From positions 186,001-250,000 of the forward strand of contig NZ_JABGBW010000002.1 in assembly GCF_014229965.1 (NCBI RefSeq): a DNA stretch of 64,000 nucleotides, in the 5' to 3' direction. Positions 17,066 through 27,170 of the stretch are shown in pieces. A model generated the notes under the pieces. That model worked only from the letters and a program-made list of their open reading frames with translations. It did not search any database and had not been told where the DNA came from. The position numbers and the translations under genes are program-made. Source of the stretch: Peptostreptococcus canis. Its GTDB lineage: Bacteria > Bacillota > Clostridia > Peptostreptococcales > Peptostreptococcaceae. The stretch's first letter is position 1; each line of letters opens with the position of its first letter.

Positions 17066-18400
17066 CTACAAATAAGACTTTAACAAATCACTTACTGCTT
17101 CTTTACTTTTTTTCATAAATAAATCTAAATTCTGATTTATATTACCCCTGCCATTGGCAACAAAGTTGGATCCTCCACCTTTGGCATCTATCAAATCTGC
17201 ATTTTCCTTGAATAATTTCCCCATCCCTAAATTAGGTATTTGTTTTACTAATTCTTTTGAGACCATAAAGATAATTTCATTATGTTCTTTTAATTTATTT
17301 GCAAATAATACAACAGCTTTATTATTTTCCGCAATATATTTCGCTAATTCAACTAATAAATCACTTTTTTCGCCATCAAATATTTTATTTACTAAAAAAA
17401 CATCATTATTAGTTCCTAAATATTCTTTTTCTAATTTATCAAACTCAAATAAAATAACCTTTTTAGTCAAATATTTTTGCATTTCATGAAATTCATCTTT
17501 TTTATTTTCAAGATTATCAATTGCATTTTCTATATTATTCTCACTACAATTAAATTTCTTCAATACCCTATCAAATATATTATCTCTGTTTAAAACGTAA
17601 TCAATAGCTCTTTTACCTGCCAAATACTCTATCCTGGTTCCATCTTTATGTTTTAGATATTTTTTTATTTTGATAAATTTAATATCTTTTGTATTTAGAG
17701 CGTGTACACCACAACAAGCATTAATATCAAGTTCTCCAATTTTTAATACTCGTATTTCATCATCCGTATCAGGCAAAGGTCTTCTAGTATATATTTCCTT
17801 GTTTTCTTTATCAATCTCATAGTTTTCAATTTCAATAGATTGATTGATCACATCATTGGCATATTTTTCAACTTTCATTATCATTTCATCATTGAAATCC
17901 CCTTCAATATCAAGTTGAGAAAAATCTTTACCAATATGCAATCCCTTTGTATTTCTAGAAAATAATTTAAAAAAACATCCCGACAATATATGTTGTGCGG
18001 TATGCTGATGCATATTATCTTCCCTCTTATCCCAGTCCAAAACTAACTCGACTTTTACTCCGGGCTTCAGTTTTTCTTCAATAGCAATATCCCTTTTTTT
18101 AAAATTTTCTATTTTTTGATTCTCTTTATTTTTTAAATTCTGTTTCTCTCTCAAAAAATGTATGTTTCCATCTGCTCTTGAAATTACATTGTCGAGAATT
18201 AAATTTTCATCCGAGTAATTATCATCTAATATTTTTATAAATCCGGAATCTCCAACCTGACCACCGCCTCCTGGGAAAAAAATATCTTCTTCAAATACTA
18301 TTCCAAATTTATCTTGAAAATCAACTATATCCTTAATTTTTGTTACTATACTTTTTCGATACCTGTCTGTATAATATAACTTTTCCACTCTATCACTCAT
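17066..18400 (-). CDS. AlaX-like alanyl-tRNA editing protein with DHHA1 domain
   Basis: This 444-aa protein lacks the catalytic core of alanyl-tRNA synthetase but has its editing half, so it likely deacylates mischarged tRNA-Ala (Ser or Gly) in trans. The N-terminal AlaX beta barrel has FFPGGGGQVGDSG near residue 45. The editing-site metal motifs are HTAQH (about residue 133) and CCGVH (about 230). A coiled segment and a C-terminal DHHA1 domain with KGGGSNFVANGRG follow. The ATG at 18400, behind TTTGGAGA, is preferred to a TTG at 18436. It stands alone, with a gap on either side. Confidence 0.88.
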   Translation of the reverse strand: MSDRVEKLYYTDRYRKSIVTKIKDIVDFQDKFGIVFEEDIFFPGGGGQVGDSGFIKILDDNYSDENLILDNVISRADGNIHFLREKQNLKNKENQKIENFKKRDIAIEEKLKPGVKVELVLDWDKREDNMHQHTAQHILSGCFFKLFSRNTKGLHIGKDFSQLDIEGDFNDEMIMKVEKYANDVINQSIEIENYEIDKENKEIYTRRPLPDTDDEIRVLKIGELDINACCGVHALNTKDIKFIKIKKYLKHKDGTRIEYLAGKRAIDYVLNRDNIFDRVLKKFNCSENNIENAIDNLENKKDEFHEMQKYLTKKVILFEFDKLEKEYLGTNNDVFLVNKIFDGEKSDLLVELAKYIAENNKAVVLFANKLKEHNEIIFMVSKELVKQIPNLGMGKLFKENADLIDAKGGGSNFVANGRGNINQNLDLFMKKSKEAVSDLLKSYL

Positions 18401-18477
18401 GTCAAATCTCCAAACTAAGTTCCCTAAATCAAACAAATCTTTATCAATAATTTGTATATAAATTCCTCATGATAATT

Positions 18478-18510
18478 AAACTGCCAAATGAATTATTCAT
18501 ATGACAGTTT
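18478..18510 (-). terminator. Hairpin after msrAB
   Basis: AAACTGTCATATGAAT pairs with ATTCATTTGGCAGTTT on the minus strand. The following bases (AATTATC) give only a weak T run, so termination may be partial. Confidence 0.5.
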
Positions 18511-18522
18511 ATTGTAAAAATT

Positions 18523-19470
18523 TTACTTAACATACTTTTTGTAGTCGCTATAGCCTTCTTTGTCCATTTCATCAAATGGTACAAATCTTACTGATGCGGA
18601 ATTAATACAATATCTCATACCGCCTAATTCTTCCGGACCATCCTCAAATACATGCCCCAAATGTGAATTTGCATTAAGGCTTCTAACTTCTACTCTCTGC
18701 ATTCCAAGGGAATAATCCACTCTTTCCATTACATTAGTATCTATTATAGGTCTTGAAAAAGCCGGCCAACCACATCCTGACTCAAATTTATCTGTAGAAC
18801 TAAATAACGGCTTTCCATCTACTATATCCACATAAATTCCTTTCTCAAAATTAGTATTGTACTCATTTTCAAAAGGAACTTCGGTCATATCATTTTGAGT
18901 GACTTCAAATTGTATATCTGTTAATCTGCTTTTCAATTTTTCTCTATCAATATTATTTCTATCCCAATAACTTTTTACAAAATTATATCTACCGGAACGC
19001 TTGTAATACATATTATAATGACCTTCATTTTTAATATGATAATTCTGATGTTTATCTTCAGCCTCATAAAAATTCTCTAACTTTATAATCTCAGTGCACA
19101 CTTTTTTACCATATTTTTCTTCCAAATCTTTCTTGGAGTTTTCTGCTTCAATTTTCTGTTCGTCATCCGAATAAAAAATAGCAGTTCTATACTGATTACC
19201 TCTATCCACAAACTGACCACCATCATCAAAAGGATCTATATTTTTCCAGAAAATATTTAATATATCCCTATAGGTTATCTTTTCATCATCAAAATAAACT
19301 TGAAAAGACTCATAATGTCCCGTATTTCCTCTGACTACTTCTTCATAAGTTGGATTTTCTTTATCTCCGCCACAATATCCAACTACAACTTTTTCCACTC
19401 CGTCATAAGCAGTATATGGTTTTATCATACACCAAAAACATCCCCCGGCTAACGTCGCTATTTTTTTCAT
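18523..19470 (-). CDS. msrAB: Bifunctional peptide methionine sulfoxide reductase MsrA/MsrB
   Basis: The enzyme repairs both stereoisomers of oxidised methionine. The MsrA domain is N-terminal (about 1-160) with catalytic Cys in [10 protein letters not shown]. The MsrB domain is C-terminal (about 175-310), with [23 protein letters not shown] and the catalytic Cys in [11 protein letters not shown]. The start is the ATG at 19470 behind GAAGGAGATG; an upstream non-ATG start at 19533 is unlikely. No signal peptide, so cytoplasmic. The MsrB zinc CxxC pairs are absent, as in many fusion forms. All key residues are Cys codons, not Sec. Confidence 0.95.
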   Translation of the reverse strand: MKKIATLAGGCFWCMIKPYTAYDGVEKVVVGYCGGDKENPTYEEVVRGNTGHYESFQVYFDDEKITYRDILNIFWKNIDPFDDGGQFVDRGNQYRTAIFYSDDEQKIEAENSKKDLEEKYGKKVCTEIIKLENFYEAEDKHQNYHIKNEGHYNMYYKRSGRYNFVKSYWDRNNIDREKLKSRLTDIQFEVTQNDMTEVPFENEYNTNFEKGIYVDIVDGKPLFSSTDKFESGCGWPAFSRPIIDTNVMERVDYSLGMQRVEVRSLNANSHLGHVFEDGPEELGGMRYCINSASVRFVPFDEMDKEGYSDYKKYVK

Positions 19471-19645
19471 ATTTTCATCTCCTTCTTTAAATAATATAGT
19501 GTTGACCCAAAAGTTTAAAGAAATAAAATACATAGTAATAAAAAACCTCTATACCTTAAACACATAATATACATAATATACATATAAAAATATTTCCATA
19601 TTCACTATCACAAATATATAGACTTTCAAGTCAACTCACTATTAA

Positions 19646-20809
19646 TTATTTATTTATATACTCATTTTTATCGGTTGGCAAACCCTTTTTAATTAGTTTA
19701 GCATTAATACTTTCACCGACTATAGTGTGGATTATAGCAAATATCGGAACACCAAAAATCATTCCTATTATTCCGAAAAACTTGCCTGCCAATAAAAGAG
19801 AAAACAATATCCAAAATGATGATATACCTATGGAACCTCCTAATATTTTTGGACCTATGATATTCCCATCCAACTGCTGTATAAAAAATATAATTACAGC
19901 CAGCCATAACGCCTTAATAGGATCCACTAATAATACAATCAATATAGATGGTATGGCTCCGATAAACGGACCGAAAAATGGTATGATATTTGTAATACCT
20001 ATAATAAATGTCAATAAAATTTTATAAGGCATATTTGTTATTGAAAGAATTATGAATGTAATAAAGGCTATTATTACAGAATCAACAATCTTTCCAACAA
20101 TAAACTTACCTAATATTTCATTTGATAATCTTGTTATATATAAAATTCTTTCTGTTTTCTCATCAGTAAATACAGCTGATATAAACTTTTTACACAATGC
20201 ATAAAACCCTTCTTTATCAGCAAGTATATATATTGATATTATTAGTCCAAGTACCATATTCCATATACTCATTACTATATTAATAAAGAAATTTGCAAAA
20301 TATGGAACAAAATTTGTAGCAAAATTTATTGCCTTTTTACCAATTATATTTATTTGCTGATTTACTGCAGCTCTACTTGCATCAGTAAGATCAATTTCAT
20401 TAATAAAAGAATCTGTATGCGAATACAGTTGATTCACTAGATTAGGAAAATCTTTTACTAATATAGATATACTATCTGCAACTTGTGGTAATACAAATTT
20501 TAAAAATAAAAGAATCACAACAGACAATGATATGTATGTCAAAAGTATAGATAAAAATCTTTTTGGTTTCTGCTTAAGGTTGTGATTATTTTTAAAAATT
20601 TTTCTTTCATAGAAATCCATAACAAAATTTAACAAGTATGCCAAGGCAAATCCTAATATAAAAGGCTTTATGATGGACAAAAATGTATTAGTTAGTTCAC
20701 TCAATTTTGCAAATTTAGTAACACTTAAATAAAAGGATACTCCTAAGCAAATGACTATAACTGCATATACAGCTATCGTTGTATATTTTCTATTCCAATC
20801 TATTTTCAT
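19646..20809 (-). CDS. AI-2E family transporter
   Basis: A 387-aa membrane protein of the AI-2E (TqsA/YdiK/PerM) family, whose members export small molecules or ions; the substrate here is unknown. About eight membrane spans are visible. The family region LTFIIGITNIIPFFGPFIGAIPSILIVLL lies near residue 280, followed by QQLDGNIIGPKILGGSIGISSFW. The ATG shares one base with the stop of the preceding ABC gene (TGATG), so it is the last gene of the three-gene ABC operon. Confidence 0.9.
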   Translation of the reverse strand: MKIDWNRKYTTIAVYAVIVICLGVSFYLSVTKFAKLSELTNTFLSIIKPFILGFALAYLLNFVMDFYERKIFKNNHNLKQKPKRFLSILLTYISLSVVILLFLKFVLPQVADSISILVKDFPNLVNQLYSHTDSFINEIDLTDASRAAVNQQINIIGKKAINFATNFVPYFANFFINIVMSIWNMVLGLIISIYILADKEGFYALCKKFISAVFTDEKTERILYITRLSNEILGKFIVGKIVDSVIIAFITFIILSITNMPYKILLTFIIGITNIIPFFGPFIGAIPSILIVLLVDPIKALWLAVIIFFIQQLDGNIIGPKILGGSIGISSFWILFSLLLAGKFFGIIGMIFGVPIFAIIHTIVGESINAKLIKKGLPTDKNEYINK

Positions 20810-22617
20810 CAATTGATCTCCTCCAGTTCTTCATACTGTGAGTCATATAGATTTTTATAAAATCCATTATTTTTCATCAGTTCATCGTGTGTACCCTGTT
20901 CAACTATGTCACCCTCATTTAATACAAGTATTAAATCTGCATTTTTAATAGTGGACAATCTATGTGCTATAATAAAACTCGTTCTATCTTTAATTAAATT
21001 GTCCATTGCATTTTGAATCATCTCTTCTGTTCTAGTATCAACAGAACTTGTTGCCTCATCTAGAATAAGTATTTTGGGATTGGATAAAATTGCCCTTGCT
21101 ATTGTTAAAAGTTGTTTTTGTCCTTGAGATATGTTCTTTGTATCTTCGCTCAATATTGTTTCATATCCATATTTTTGAGTAAGAATAAACCTATCTGCAT
21201 AAGCAGCCCTTGCCGCCGAGAAAACTTCTTCATCAGTTGCATCTAATTTCCCATATTTTAAATTATCCATTATTGTACCATTAAATAACCAGGTATCTTG
21301 AAGCACCATTGCAAAGTTTTTTCTGTATTCATCCAGTTCAAGTGTAGATATATCTCTTCCATCCAATAGAATTCTGCCGTGATTTAATTCATAAAATCTC
21401 ATTAATAACTTCACTATTGTCGTTTTTCCGGCTCCTGTAGGTCCTACAATAGCTATTTTCTGTCCGGGACTAACCTTTAAATTAAAATCCTTAATAACTA
21501 TATTTTCATCATATCCAAACTTAACATGTTCAAATTCTATTGCACCTTCTACCTTATCATCCGGAATAACTTCTTTTGCACTAAAATCAATTTCCTCTTC
21601 ATCAAGAAAATCAAATATTCTATCCGCTGCAGCTATTGTAGATTGAAGCAGATTCATGATCTGTGCAATTTGATTTAATGGTTGGGTAAAAGTTCTCATA
21701 TACTGAATAAACGCCTGTATATCACCAACTGCTATTTTTCCGGCTATTGTTAAATATCCTCCTAAAATAGCTACAACGACATATCCTACATTGCTTATCA
21801 ACATCATCATGGGCATCATAATACTTGATAAAAATTGAGATTTCCAGCTGGTTTCATATAACCTATTATTTATTTTATTAAAATTTAATTGTTCAAATCT
21901 TTCGGCATTGTGAGCTCTTACTATATTTTGTCCTGAATAAGTTTCTTCTATCTTTCCATTTAACTTACCTAGATATTTCTGTTGCAATTTAAAAAAATGT
22001 TGTGATTTTCTAATTATCATCATCAAGCAAAACATAGTTATAGGCACTAATAGTACAGCTACTATAGTTATCATAAAATTAATAGTCAGCATCATAATAA
22101 AAATACCTACAACAGTTATTACTGAAGTAACTGCCATCATTAAACTCTGATTCAGAGATTGACTTAGAGTATCTACATCATTTGTAACTCTGGAGATAAT
22201 GTCGCCTTTTTCATTTTTATCAAAATAAGAAATTGGCAATCTATTTAGTTTTTCAGAAATTTCCTTTCTTAAGTTGTAAGATACCCTTTGAGCTATTCCA
22301 CTCATTATATATGCTTGTAAATATGAAAAAACTGAACTAACAGTATAAAGAACGACCAAAAATATCACTATTTTTAAAACCTTAGAAAAATTTATCCCCA
22401 TACTTGGATTTGATATTTTTCTCATTACTCCATTAAATATCTCAGTCGTTGCATTACCCATTATTTTGGGTCCAACAATCATAAAAACTGTTGACAATAT
22501 TGAAAATACTGCAACTATAATCAATTTAATATAATCATTTTTCATATATCCAAGTAGTCTCTTTGTACTTTTTATAAAATCTGCATTGGAAGACTTGTTA
22601 TTATTTTTTGCTTTCAT
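20809..22617 (-). CDS. ABC exporter half (TMD-NBD), partner B
   Basis: A 602-aa type IV ABC half-transporter with six membrane spans (about 35-330) and a C-terminal ATPase: Walker A VGPTGAGKTT, Q-loop VLQDTWLFNGT, signature ISQGQKQLL, Walker B ILILDEATSSVD and the H-loop AHRLSTI. The catalytic Glu after Walker B is present. It overlaps the upstream 722-aa half by 17 bp, so the two form a heterodimer. This looks like the MdlAB/LmrCD-type multidrug or lipid exporter group. Substrate not deducible. Confidence 0.93.
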   Translation of the reverse strand: MKAKNNNKSSNADFIKSTKRLLGYMKNDYIKLIIVAVFSILSTVFMIVGPKIMGNATTEIFNGVMRKISNPSMGINFSKVLKIVIFLVVLYTVSSVFSYLQAYIMSGIAQRVSYNLRKEISEKLNRLPISYFDKNEKGDIISRVTNDVDTLSQSLNQSLMMAVTSVITVVGIFIMMLTINFMITIVAVLLVPITMFCLMMIIRKSQHFFKLQQKYLGKLNGKIEETYSGQNIVRAHNAERFEQLNFNKINNRLYETSWKSQFLSSIMMPMMMLISNVGYVVVAILGGYLTIAGKIAVGDIQAFIQYMRTFTQPLNQIAQIMNLLQSTIAAADRIFDFLDEEEIDFSAKEVIPDDKVEGAIEFEHVKFGYDENIVIKDFNLKVSPGQKIAIVGPTGAGKTTIVKLLMRFYELNHGRILLDGRDISTLELDEYRKNFAMVLQDTWLFNGTIMDNLKYGKLDATDEEVFSAARAAYADRFILTQKYGYETILSEDTKNISQGQKQLLTIARAILSNPKILILDEATSSVDTRTEEMIQNAMDNLIKDRTSFIIAHRLSTIKNADLILVLNEGDIVEQGTHDELMKNNGFYKNLYDSQYEELEEIN

Positions 22618-24769
22618 TTTTCAATTCCTCCTCTGTCAACTGTGATTTGGCTATTTCATAATAAATCTGACATGATTTAATCAGTTCATCATGAGTACCT
22701 TTTCCTACAATATATCCATTTTCAAGGACTATTATTTCATCAGCATCCATTATAGTATTAATTCTCTGGGCAACTATAATCAGTGCTTTATCGTATAAAT
22801 TCTTTTTAATTTCACTTCTAAGTTTTCTATCTGTTTTAGCATCTAAAGCTGAAAAACTATCATCAAAAACTATTATTTCAGAATCTCTTGCTATTGCTCT
22901 CGCTATAGAAATTCTTTGTTTTTGACCGCCTGATAAATTTGCTCCGCCTTGAGAAACTACACTTGCATATCCGTTGTCCTTTTTCTTTATGAACTCTTGT
23001 GATTGAGATATTTCAGAAGCTATTGACATTCTTTTGTTATCTCTTATATCTCTTGCATATTCAATATTAGATGCGATATTTCCAGAAAATAACACCGATT
23101 TTTGAGGAACAATAGATACTTTTTCCCTAAGTATCTTCATAGGTATATCTTTTATATTTATACCATTAAGACTTATCTCTCCACTGGATACATCCAAAAA
23201 TCTAGGTATTAAATTTACTATTGTACTTTTCCCAGCACCTGTAGAACCTATAATTGCTGTCACCTTTCCTTTTTTTGTCGAAAAACTAATATCATTTAGC
23301 ACATTTTCCATTGCACCATCATATCTAAATGATACATTTTTAAATTCAAGACTGCCTTCTCTATCAAAACTACTTATTTTACCATTGTCCTTTATAGAAA
23401 TTTCACACTCTAAAACTTCACCTATTCTATTAGCACTTATCATAGCTCTTGGAAGTATCACGGAAATCATTGATATAAATAAAAATGCCATTATAATTTG
23501 AATTGTATACTGAATAAATGCCATCATATCTCCTACTTGAATTACACCTGCTTCAATATTTTTAGCTCCTACCCAAATAATAAGTAAAGTAGTGGCATTC
23601 ATTACAAACATCATAAAAGGTTGCATCAATGACATAATTCTCGTTGTATATAAATTCGTTGTGGTAAGTTCTTTATTCACTGTATCAAAACGCTCTTCTT
23701 CGTATTTATTAGTCCTGAAGACTCTATTAACCTCTATCCCGGAAATAAATTCCCTAGTTACTAGATTCAATTTATCTATTATCACCTGTGTAATCTTGAA
23801 TTTCGGTATTGCCTTTCTCATAATCAAAAATATAGAAACAAGAGTAACAAATATTGATAGTGCAATTATCCATAACATAGATATATTCAGCCTGTATACA
23901 TTTACAAATGCTCCTACAGCCATTATCGGACCATAAAATATAAACCTTAATACCATCACTGATGACTGTTGTATTTGTTGAATATCATTTGTACATCTTG
24001 TTATAAGCGATGCAATAGAAAATTTATCCATTTCTAAATTTGAAAAACTCATAACTTTTTCAAATGAATCTCTTCTTACATCTTTAGATACTTTTGCGGA
24101 AACTTTAGCAGATATAAAACTCACTAGTATCGATGCTAGTCCGCTTAAAATAGCTATAATTATCATAATAGTTCCGGTTTTCCATAAATACTTTTTTTGG
24201 CTACCTTTTACATTAATCCCATAGCTATTATATAAGCTTTTAACCATCTTTATTCCAATTTGTTTTTTCATATACTCTGGAATTTTCTTCTCATTTACCA
24301 ACCCATCCAAAGATTTAATTTTTTTATCATTATTTTGACTTGCGATATATCTGGCATAATTCGTAAAAGCATTATTTGCATTTGATTCAATGTCTTTCTC
24401 CTTAATATCACCTTTTAAGACATAAAAATTTTTAGAGTACATTTTTTCAGGTAAAATTTTTATATTCTTATTTTGTTCCTTTATTTTTTTATTTTTCCCA
24501 CTATTTGAATTTGGTACCCAGTACTCATATGATTTTGCAATCTTAACTTTATCGTTTTTATCCGCCAACGATAAAAAAATAGCATATGTTGACTCATCAA
24601 CAACCTTTGGAACTGAACTTTCAAATCCCTCTTGCTGTATACCTATATTTACTATATCAGATGTATACTGAGGTAAAAGTAATTCAAATCTTACTTGAAT
24701 ACCTAAAATAACTATCAGCATAATTATTGAAAATATGTGTTTTTTGAAGTAAGATAAAATTCTTCCCAT
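22601..24769 (-). CDS. ABC exporter half (TMD-NBD), partner A, with large extracytoplasmic insert
   Basis: A 722-aa half-transporter. The ATPase has IIGSTGAGKSTIV, VPQKSVLFSG, signature NLSGGQKQRIS and Walker B IIVFDDSFSALD. The residue after Walker B is Asp (FDDS) where a catalytic Glu is usual, so this is the degenerate nucleotide site of a heterodimer. Between TM1 (about 10-32) and TM2 (about 200-220) is an extra hydrophilic domain of about 150 residues, predicted outside the cell, which accounts for the length over the usual 580. ATG behind AAAGGGTG. Confidence 0.93.
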   Translation of the reverse strand: MGRILSYFKKHIFSIIMLIVILGIQVRFELLLPQYTSDIVNIGIQQEGFESSVPKVVDESTYAIFLSLADKNDKVKIAKSYEYWVPNSNSGKNKKIKEQNKNIKILPEKMYSKNFYVLKGDIKEKDIESNANNAFTNYARYIASQNNDKKIKSLDGLVNEKKIPEYMKKQIGIKMVKSLYNSYGINVKGSQKKYLWKTGTIMIIIAILSGLASILVSFISAKVSAKVSKDVRRDSFEKVMSFSNLEMDKFSIASLITRCTNDIQQIQQSSVMVLRFIFYGPIMAVGAFVNVYRLNISMLWIIALSIFVTLVSIFLIMRKAIPKFKITQVIIDKLNLVTREFISGIEVNRVFRTNKYEEERFDTVNKELTTTNLYTTRIMSLMQPFMMFVMNATTLLIIWVGAKNIEAGVIQVGDMMAFIQYTIQIIMAFLFISMISVILPRAMISANRIGEVLECEISIKDNGKISSFDREGSLEFKNVSFRYDGAMENVLNDISFSTKKGKVTAIIGSTGAGKSTIVNLIPRFLDVSSGEISLNGINIKDIPMKILREKVSIVPQKSVLFSGNIASNIEYARDIRDNKRMSIASEISQSQEFIKKKDNGYASVVSQGGANLSGGQKQRISIARAIARDSEIIVFDDSFSALDAKTDRKLRSEIKKNLYDKALIIVAQRINTIMDADEIIVLENGYIVGKGTHDELIKSCQIYYEIAKSQLTEEELKNESKK

Positions 24770-24903
24770 AATTTCACCCTTTCTATTTTATTATTTTTAA
24801 AATCACAAAATACCTAATTTTATTTATATATTTATTTAGAATATCATTGATAATTTCACTCTATATTATTATAACACTTAAACACAATTTTTCCCATAAA
24901 TTG

Positions 24904-24931
24904 AAAAAGGAATTCTAATAGAATTCCTTTT
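24904..24931 (-). terminator. Terminator after the parvulin gene
   Basis: AAAAGGAATTC-TATTA-GAATTCCTTTTT on the minus strand, a symmetric stem with a T run, 11 bp past the stop. Confidence 0.85.
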
Positions 24932-24942
24932 AATCACAATAA

Positions 24943-25710
24943 TTATTCATCCTTTTTATTTATAACTAATATATCTTTATACTTATCAGTTAAAACTTCT
25001 AACTTAGCTATAAAAGCCTCATTTTGTTTCTTAAAAATCAAAGAATTTTCGACTTCTGATTTTACATCTTCATATTCGCACTGAGATTCTTCAGTACGAT
25101 TAGTCACTAAAATAAGATGATATCCAAATTGAGTTTTTACTGGAGAAGAAACTTTTCCAACCGGAAGTGAAAATACTGCTTCTTCAAATTCAGGAACCAT
25201 CTGTCCTCTGCCAAAATTACCCAAATCTCCTCCATTCATATTAGATGGACAATTTGAATATTCAACAGCCGCATCCTCAAAAGATATTTCTTTCTTATTA
25301 ATCTTTTCTTCTATTTCCTTTGCTAAATCTTCATTATCTACAAGTATATGTTTAGCAGAAGCTGTTTCAGGATTTACAAACTGTTCTCTGTTTTCTTCAA
25401 AGAATTTTATCTTTTCATCATCTTCTATTTTTATTTCGGCAAGTACTTTATTAACTGCATACTGTTTTAACATATTGGCTTTTATTAATTCCATTTCCTT
25501 TATGAAATTTTCTTCCTGGTCAAACTTGTTTTCTATAGCATCTAGATAAAACAATTCTTGATTTATCATATCAGCTAATATTCTTTTTCTACCTTCTTCA
25601 TTATCAAACTGTTGCTTTTGAAGTGGTTCTAAACTATTTATTGCTGATTCTAAATCTTCAGCTGTAATAACTTTATCTCCAATTTTTGCTAAAAAATTCA
25701 TTTCTGTCAT
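24943..25710 (-). CDS. Parvulin-type peptidyl-prolyl isomerase without signal peptide
   Basis: A 255-aa protein with an N-terminal SurA/PrsA-like helical chaperone region (about 1-115) and a parvulin domain (about 117-210) with SAKHILVDNEDLA, NGGDLGNFGRGQMVPEFEEAVFSLPVG and TQFGYHLILV. The start is the ATG at 25710 behind GGAGGAAAAAT; a longer frame to 25776 would read through it. With this start there is neither a signal peptide nor a lipobox, so unlike PrsA it should work in the cytoplasm, where it may help fold proteins or act like trigger factor. Confidence 0.9.
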   Translation of the reverse strand: MTEMNFLAKIGDKVITAEDLESAINSLEPLQKQQFDNEEGRKRILADMINQELFYLDAIENKFDQEENFIKEMELIKANMLKQYAVNKVLAEIKIEDDEKIKFFEENREQFVNPETASAKHILVDNEDLAKEIEEKINKKEISFEDAAVEYSNCPSNMNGGDLGNFGRGQMVPEFEEAVFSLPVGKVSSPVKTQFGYHLILVTNRTEESQCEYEDVKSEVENSLIFKKQNEAFIAKLEVLTDKYKDILVINKKDE

Positions 25711-25778
25711 TATTTTTCCTCCGTAAATTAATATTTCAACGTATTTATAATAACATTTTTTATATAAAATGTCCACTA

Positions 25779-26207
25779 TTAGTAAAAGTATGTTAAAAGT
25801 AGTATAAGTAAACCTGACAGGATCCCAACTACACCTATATCATTATATTCTTTCTTTATTAATTTCCAGGAAACAATCATCAAAAAAACACACATTCCCA
25901 TTTTCAAGTATAACAATAATATATTTGTCGGATATATCATAAAACTATATAAAGAAACCAAATATGTAACAGCAGTAGATAAGGCAAACAAAAAATATCT
26001 TTTTGAACTTACTTTTTTCATAATATATCTTATAAAAAGAAGAACAATAAATATAACATCTAATACCAGATAAATTGTAAATAGTATATCATTATAATTT
26101 TGTATTGTAATAACTATCCATTTATACCAATATATAGGCCAAAAAAGTAAACTAATCAATCTAAAATATATTTCCATAAAGGACAATTTTCTCAAATCGT
26201 TGAACAT
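25779..26207 (-). CDS. Four-span membrane protein, unknown
   Basis: A 142-aa hydrophobic protein with about four membrane spans, not recognised. The ATG at 26207 lies 9 bases after GGAGG; a TTG at 26246 or an ATG at 26225 would include or overlap that site. It begins with a short amphipathic stretch (FNDLRKLSFMEIYFRLISLLFW). It precedes the parvulin gene with about 70 bp between, so the two may be co-transcribed. Confidence 0.65.
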   Translation of the reverse strand: MFNDLRKLSFMEIYFRLISLLFWPIYWYKWIVITIQNYNDILFTIYLVLDVIFIVLLFIRYIMKKVSSKRYFLFALSTAVTYLVSLYSFMIYPTNILLLYLKMGMCVFLMIVSWKLIKKEYNDIGVVGILSGLLILLLTYFY

Positions 26208-26550
26208 TTCAAATTTTTCCTCCATTTGGGACTGTTTATAAAGCAAAACTATTTTTATTCAATCAAAATCATAAAAATACATATTTTCGTATTAATAAAT
26301 ATTTGTATTAATAATCGAATAATAATCAAAAAACTTTTACTCTATGAAACAGACACTCATAATATCATTATTATATCATATATAATGTATACTTTGATAG
26401 CTGACAATTTTACAAATCATTTTTACTCCTAAAAAATTATATACCTATTGTCTATAATCTTTAAATATTGCCCTTTTAATTTATCTCTATATATGATAAA
26501 ATAAATAAGGTATTTTTGTAATTATATTTTAAATGAATGGAGGCTTGGTT
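26208..26550. promoter_or_regulatory. Divergent intergenic region; promoter for the 26551 gene
   Basis: 343 bp between divergent membrane-protein genes. On the plus strand TTGCCC (26469-26474), 17 bp and TATGAT (26492-26497) form a plausible promoter, 54 bp before the start. The rest is AT-rich with no further gene or RNA structure I can support. Confidence 0.5.
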
Positions 26551-27006
26551 ATGGGCATAAGAGATAAATTTGCAGAACAATATGCGAGACAAAAAACGAT
26601 GACCGGACCGGAAAAAAAAGCTAATGACATTATAAGCAAACTTATGTTACAGAAGGCTTTGATTCCGATAGTGGTCATGATCATTCTTGTGATTATTGGC
26701 TTTATAGCTAAATTACCATGGTGGGCTGTTCTTATAGCAGATCTCGCTGTAGCTGTAGCTGCTTTCTTCTATCTAAAGAAAGCAGGTGAAAAATATCAGG
26801 TATTTACACCATATGTCGGAAATCTTATAAGTATAGAAAAGAAAAATAAGAATGAGTATGTTGCACTGATCAAACAAGGTAAAAAACCTGTTAGACTTGA
26901 CATTAAGCACGGTGGTGAAGACCTTCTAAAAGTTAAGAAGAATTCGATAGTTCAAATCACTTATAATGCTGAAGGAAAAATTGCCGTATTGGTAAATAGA
27001 CATTAG
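26551..27006 (+). CDS. Small two-span membrane protein, unknown
   Basis: A 151-aa protein, not recognised. The ATG at 26551 is 6 bases after TGGAGGC. A basic N-terminus (MGIRDKFAEQYARQ) leads to two adjoining membrane spans (about 38-56 and 60-77), then a cytoplasmic beta-rich domain of about 70 residues with VGNLISIEKKNKNEYVALIK and ITYNAEGKIAVLVNR. Monocistronic, ended by a strong hairpin. Confidence 0.75.
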   Translation: MGIRDKFAEQYARQKTMTGPEKKANDIISKLMLQKALIPIVVMIILVIIGFIAKLPWWAVLIADLAVAVAAFFYLKKAGEKYQVFTPYVGNLISIEKKNKNEYVALIKQGKKPVRLDIKHGGEDLLKVKKNSIVQITYNAEGKIAVLVNRH

Positions 27007-27065
27007 AACGATTATAATTATTTATTGTATTATCGAAAAAATAAGTTTATTTTAGAAATCAAAAA

Positions 27066-27104
27066 TAAGGCTAGGTATCTTTATCTGATACTTAGCCTTT
27101 CTTT
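27066..27104. terminator. Bidirectional terminator
   Basis: AAGGCTAGGTATC pairs with GATACTTAGCCTT, with A and T tracts on either side. It lies between the convergent 26551 gene and the ABC/ECF operon. Confidence 0.85.
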
Positions 27105-27170
27105 GATACTTAAACTTCTTTACTTCTTTTAAACACTACACTTAAATATAATAAAGTTTCCCTTTACATC

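Noticed and set aside
18523-19470. MsrAB as another selenoprotein
   Set aside because: The catalytic positions of both domains are ordinary Cys codons and there is no in-frame UGA.
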